From Calliopum simillimum (lineage: Eukaryota > Arthropoda > Insecta > Diptera > Lauxaniidae), in NCBI GenBank assembly GCA_951812925.1, contig OX638370.1, positions 24,977,964-25,041,963 on the forward strand: a stretch of DNA of 64,000 bases, given 5' to 3'. Below the pieces are notes generated by a model. The model saw only the letters and a program-made list of their open reading frames with translations, was not told the origin of the DNA and searched no databases. This document shows positions 59,506 to 64,000 of this stretch, piece after piece. Within the stretch, counting starts at the first letter, position 1. Each line of letters begins with the position of its first letter. Position numbers and translations under genes: made by a program.

Positions 59506-60155
59506 TGCATCAATTTTGTAGTTCGTTAAAATACCTTTGATATGACACCAATATTATTAAAATCCAAACAGGGGTTCCGAACTTATACCGATCTTTCGAT
59601 GGCTATATCTCCGAAAGTAGATCCGATCAGACATTTTCAATTAAATATTCTTTCTTAAAATTAAAAGCGTAATAAGCCAAATTAGGTTTAAAAAAAAATA
59701 TTAACAGTCGATAATCTAACATTAAGCCCGCCCAGCTGTTTTATGATAAAAAATTATAAACTAGCAATAAAATAAAATTTTTCTTAATTCTTCACTTTTC
59801 ACATAATAAAAACCTGACAGGAAAGCAACTAATAGCTTTAAGATCGCTCTAAGACCTCCTACGTAGCAGGTATTAAAAGTCGTTTTCATAAAGACGGAAA
59901 AAAGCTTTCTAAATGCTACCAGAATACCAAAACATCTTCGTTACTACTCTCGTAGCAGTGAAGACTGTGGTGAGCTGTTTGACAGCTCTAATACTGTCGC
60001 CAGAATAGCCCTATTAACTACACTTTGTGATGTTATTAGTGTCATAGAAAACCTGAACCTAACATATACTTCAGTGTACATACTGTATTTTATACAAACA
60101 TACTTCAAGTCAGTGTTAAACGTGCGAGTAGAAAAACCACAACAAAATTCATGAC

Positions 60156-60537
60156 ATCTGTGGACTTTTGACAAAACAACCTAACTCGAAATTGGCAACT
60201 TTTCAGGAGAGCCCAAAAACTGATTAATTACTTTTCAATAATGTGGCTCAATTTCGTTGATGCAGCGTTGAATCTCCTCTTTTAATACATTTTTACCAAT
60301 CTTAAAGTATCAGCTGCCAAATTAATTTTTTCTTTGGTTCATAGCACTTCACCGCACGAATAGCGCTAAGTTCAAATCTTGCGTGAACTATGGGACACCT
60401 TTATATCTCTGGAACAAGAAATCATACAGACATGGCGATTATACCAATAGAAGCGTATTTAAATTTTATATTTAGGACTAAAATCCTGGAGAATTGTCTT
60501 ATCTCGACTTAGGTTGTTTTGTCAAAAGTCCACAGAT
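60156..60537. mobile_element. MITE with ~30-bp near-perfect TIRs
   Basis: ATCTGTGGACTTTTGACAAA ACAACCTAA at the left and the exact complement at the right; the following bases differ by a single change (CTCGA/GTCGA). 382 bp, no coding capacity. Confidence 0.85.
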
Positions 60538-61354
60538 ATGGTCACATTTGCAAGTTGCTACGTTGACATAACTGTAGTAGCTGTCATACACTTCACCTTC
60601 ATTATATGCACTGAACTGAACTGAAGCAAATCAAACAAGTCTGTGCTGCATTTGTTTTTTCTTCTTTCATATCCAAGTACTATCAAGACATGTCCACGCG
60701 GCACTTAGCTGAAGTATTTGATCTACATAAAGCGGTACAAGACATAACGCACCTGGAAATGAAATGTTTTAAAACTACAACAAGATGTCTTGTGCCAACC
60801 CTTAATTCTAGACTATAAAAAAAAATTGCAAATAAGGCATGTTTTGAGAGCAGTCAGGCTTTTTTAAGCTAAAAAAAAATAAAAGAAAATCATTTACGTA
60901 CCTACGTATGTACATACTTATGTTGCAGGTCTAAGCATCGGTGAAAAGTGAAAATGTAGGAGGTACCAATGTTTTCATAAACAAAAAATAATGGATGGGT
61001 GGCACATTCATTGTTGGATGTGTATGGAAAATGAGAATGGAATATTCGTACAGAGTTGGGAAAATTACTCATGTTTTGAGGTCGTCTCTCAAGGATGACC
61101 AGGAGAGTATTGTTTCGAGCTTCTTAGTCTCTTATCATTCTAAATCTATGATCTCAATTCAGAGGTGTTGCGTTCAAATTTTGAAGGTCATTTTATAGTT
61201 CTATTCGGTTCTGGAGATAACGTTTTTGCCAGAATGTTCCTTTAGTAAGTCGCTTGTCTAGCCAATAGTATGACATGCCACAACACCATCCTGTTGGAAC
61301 CTATTGTTCTTTAGGTTATCAGGCGCAGATATATCCACATGTATGTATGTACTA
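60538..61354. other. No feature recognised
   Basis: Short ORFs only. Confidence 0.45.
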
Positions 61355-61356
61355 TA

Positions 61357-62562
61357 GGGCGTTCCAAGAAAATTTTTTTTTTGGATTTTTTCAAACCTTA
61401 AAGCGGATTTGGATGTCTTATGGGATAAATTTGTGTGAATTTTTTCAGACTTTTTATTAGTCATTTAGAAGTCGCGATATCAACTTTATTTATTACTTAA
61501 CGTCGAACAGCATAGCAAAGTTTTTTCAAGTTACAGTAAGCAGTCAGTAAAAAATGAATTGAAAACAAGAAGTAATTCGAATGTGCAGAACTAAAATTAA
61601 TATTTTTTTATTCATATGTTAATACGACTGTAAATTTTTTAGTTTATTATTTAAAAAGTTTATATCGCGACCTCTAAATGACTAATAAACTAGTAAGGGT
61701 GTTACCTTTGGCCTGGCCAAACATTAAATACCCTACGCAGCAGTGTTTTGAAAATTTTGCTTATATGGGAGGTGCCACGCCCTCTTGTCCGAATTCACCC
61801 AGTTTTTTCTCAGAATTTGCATTTATAGTTCTAATATTTGAGTGAAATTTGGTTGGATTATCTCAAAAAATGCGTTTTGAAGCTTTTGCTTATATGGGAG
61901 GTGCCACGCTCTCTTGTCCGATTTTATCCAATTTTTACTTAAAGCTTGTATTTATAGTTGTAAGTGTCTGAATAGAATTTAGTTCGATTATTTCAAAAAA
62001 CGCTTTCAGTACAGCGTTTTGAAGCTTTTGCTTATATGAGAGGTGCCACGCCCTTTTGTCCGAATTCGCCCAGTTTTTGCTCAGAGCCTGCAATTACAAT
62101 TCTTAGTATTTATGTGTATTTTGGTTGTATTGTCGTGAAAAATACTCTAAAAGATGCAATTTGAAGGTATTTTTTGTATGGACGGTAGGCGTGTCCATTG
62201 ATCGATTTCGCTCATTTTCAATCCCCCGTGCTATCTTTGACGACGAAGGCTGTGTACCAAATTTCATTGAATTATATTGCTTAGTTTTCCCAAAAAATGT
62301 ATTTCCACACACACAGCCAGCCAGCCAGACAGACGGACATGGTTATATCGACTCAGGAGGTGACGCTGATCAAGAATATATATACTTTTCTATATCTGCC
62401 ACGCCTCCTTCTCTGCGTTACAAACGGAAGGACAAAGTGAATATACGCTGGGTGTAGGGTATAAAAATCTGAAAAAATTCACACGATATTTTTATCCCAT
62501 AAGACATCCAAATCCGCTTTAAGGTTTGAAAAAATCAAAAAAATTTTTTTCCTGGAACGCCC
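61357..62562. mobile_element. MITE/foldback with TA duplication, opened by a Helentron-like element
   Basis: Ends GGGCGTTCCAAGAAAATT and the complement of GGGCGTTCCAGGAAAAAAAT, flanked by TA (61355-61356 and 62563-62564). The arms pair through AAACCTTAAAGCGGATTTGG, ATGTCTTATGGGATAAA and ATTAGTCATTTAGAAGTCGC. The right arm is split at 61689/62466 by a Helentron-like copy; the element alone is about 430 bp. Confidence 0.9.
61690..62465 (+). mobile_element. Complete Helentron/DINE-1-like element
   Basis: From CTAGTAAGGGTGTTACCTTT to GGTGTAGGGTATAAA. Near the start lies TTAAATACCCTAC and near the end GTAGGGTATAA, a pair of complementary subterminal sequences. The middle contains three GGGAGGTGCCACGC-type blocks about 130 bp apart. 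The 3' half has AGCCAGACAGACGGACATGG, CGACTCAGGAGGTGACGC and TCTGCGTTACAAACGGAAGG. No duplication flanks it, as expected for Helitrons/Helentrons. It is non-coding; it defines the family ends used for the other copies. Confidence 0.8.
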
Positions 62563-62564
62563 TA

Positions 62565-64000
62565 GTATTGCAAAATAAAACAAAGTAGATTGAATTTCAG
62601 AATTGATTTATTTGCGTTTATATTATAATCTTTCTCAAGAAAAAAAAAAATAAAAAGACGCTGTTATAGAAAAACCACATTTTTTAAAATTTAAACAATC
62701 AATTAACACGCACTGAAAAATTTTAAAACAAAACAAACAAAAGTTCATTTAAGATGATCGTTCCTAATTTTAGAAACAGCTCGTCGTCAGTGTTTCTGCT
62801 GATAACTGAGATCATGCGAATTTCGTCTTTTTTTTTTTGTTTTTGGGTTCATATGGGTTACAGACCTATAGCAGCGGCCATATGGTAAGGGGCACGAGTG
62901 TTTAGTTTAATTTTTCTTCAAAATTATTACATTTCTTACTCAAAAGTTAAATTCTGCACATAGCTGAGGTATACATATATTGTAAGGAAATTTAGTCTTT
63001 AAACAATCGTTATCATTTTCAACCTTTGGAAAAAAAAAACATTTGAAATTTTTTGGAAAATGAAATCTTGGTTATATACCATATAATTTTTGTACACCAT
63101 GTCATTAACAATCATAACACTTTAGTAACTTCAAACTTTTATTCACAACTAAAGTGAAATCAAATAAGCACTAACTTTACATTCTTACAGGAGATCGAGA
63201 TGGTAGCAACAGTCACAAAAACCTTCTCGTAGGTCGAATCCTTCTCGATTTAGAACTATGTATGTAGAAATCACCTTGTAGCTAAGTAGCATGTACAAAA
63301 CATCTCATCGTATCTGGTAGTTGTATTTGCTTGTTTCTCATAAATTAAACGAGGATAGAACTTGTTTTTGCATCTCGAGTATTTCTAAGCCCCCTTGAGG
63401 GTTGGCAACGAAACGAAAACAAAAATCAACCTTCCAAATTTTTTGTTTCCTTAATGCATTTTGTTATTTTGTAAGTGTATTATATAAAAAAAACTGAACA
63501 GAAAGCTCAACACAACAATGTCATCTGATGCATGCTCGTTAGTATAAAAAAAAAATGATGAGAAGGTAGGCAGTATGTTCGAGAGAAGCTTGGGAGAAAA
63601 AAAAGTAATGGAAGTTGGAGAATATTTTTTCTATCTAACGAAAACAAGGAATTTTTGTTAAATGTAAAATTGAAAAAAACTTCTTAGCAAGGGGTTACCC
63701 TACATTTTAGCATGGTCCCATGCCCTATTGTCTGAGTTCGCCTAGTTTTTGCTAACTAATCCTAGTATCTGTTCGAAATTTTGGTACATTACCTCAAATC
63801 AATCAAGTTAGTTTGGTTGGCTTGATTCTAGAAACATCACAAAAACACTTTTTCAATAGCTGATATCATTGCAAGACCAAAACCAAGACTTCTATGGTCT
63901 TGATATTGGTCTTGGTCTTGCTCACGATAATCATCAAGACGAAGACTGCTTTTTAGTCTTGCGAATTTCAAGCATAAAATCATATCTCAATTCGAAATTT
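62565..64000. other. No gene; fragments of two known repeat families
   Basis: 63715-63800 resembles the Helentron-like interior (CCATGCCCTATTGTCTGAGT, CGCCTAGTTTTTGCT). 63820-63975 carries the GGTCTTGGTCTTG motif of the hAT-type MITE at 37256. The rest is unremarkable. Confidence 0.5.

Larger units (their letters stand above)
57623..60011. mobile_element. TIR element carrying two nested transposons
   Basis: Ends GGGCTATTCTGGC and its complement, flanked by TA on both sides (TTA if the TIR is taken to begin TAGGG). The interior is interrupted by a MITE (57801-58465) and a mariner copy (58584-59505). Removing them leaves about 800 bp with no gene. Confidence 0.75.

Overview
The window is AT-rich, gene-poor nuclear DNA from an insect, most likely a brachyceran fly. 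The reasons are the interspersed families: Helentron/DINE-1-like elements carrying a GACATGGCTATATCGACTC-type motif, mariner and Tc1 DD37E transposases, and many short inverted-repeat elements. The ACATACAT/ATGTATGTA microsatellite texture fits too. Genus and species cannot be read from the sequence. Every base-level statement below comes from reading the sequence by eye, with no database search.

One protein-coding gene can be assembled from start to stop. It is a Dbl-family Rho guanine-nucleotide exchange factor (RhoGEF) on the minus strand, with seven coding exons between 44782 and 12128. The exons are 44782-44523, 41555-41448, 36692-36359, 15564-15478, 15400-15296, 12751-12620 and 12550-12128. 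All six junctions have GT/AG sites and matching phases, giving 1,449 nt including the stop, or 482 residues. The protein has a hydrophobic N-terminal segment, a Thr/Gln-rich linker, a DH domain, a PH domain and a second hydrophobic segment ending four residues before the stop. Introns are 77 bp and 69 bp at the two tight junctions and 2.5 to 20.8 kb elsewhere; the large ones are filled with transposable elements.

Layout. 1-12 kb (downstream of the gene): a small MITE, a Tc1/mariner DD37E element split by a foldback element, a ~69-bp tandem array (6.5-7.8 kb) whose unit matches the 3' coding end of a non-LTR retrotransposon found at 58.3 kb, and a ~100-125-bp tandem array (9.2-10 kb). 12-45 kb: the RhoGEF gene. 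Its introns carry a ~122-bp tandem array, a pair of inverted ~400-bp repeats flanking exons 4-5, a 1.56-kb near-palindrome, a 5'-truncated non-LTR retrotransposon with poly(A), hAT-type elements with 8-bp target duplications, Helentron-like copies and several layered terminal-inverted-repeat (TIR) elements. 45-64 kb (upstream of the gene): mostly nested elements, including a foldback opened by a Helentron that is itself opened by a 2.1-kb insertion, an internally deleted mariner inside an older TIR element, and a MITE opened by a second Helentron. A compact cluster of CGATA motifs lies at 47.8 kb.

The strongest observations are the double-membrane-segment RhoGEF, the complementary repeats around its exons 4-5, and the origin of a tandem array from a retrotransposon coding segment. 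The several insertions whose empty site can be reconstructed from the sequence itself also stand out. No RNA gene, CRISPR array or second host gene could be supported.
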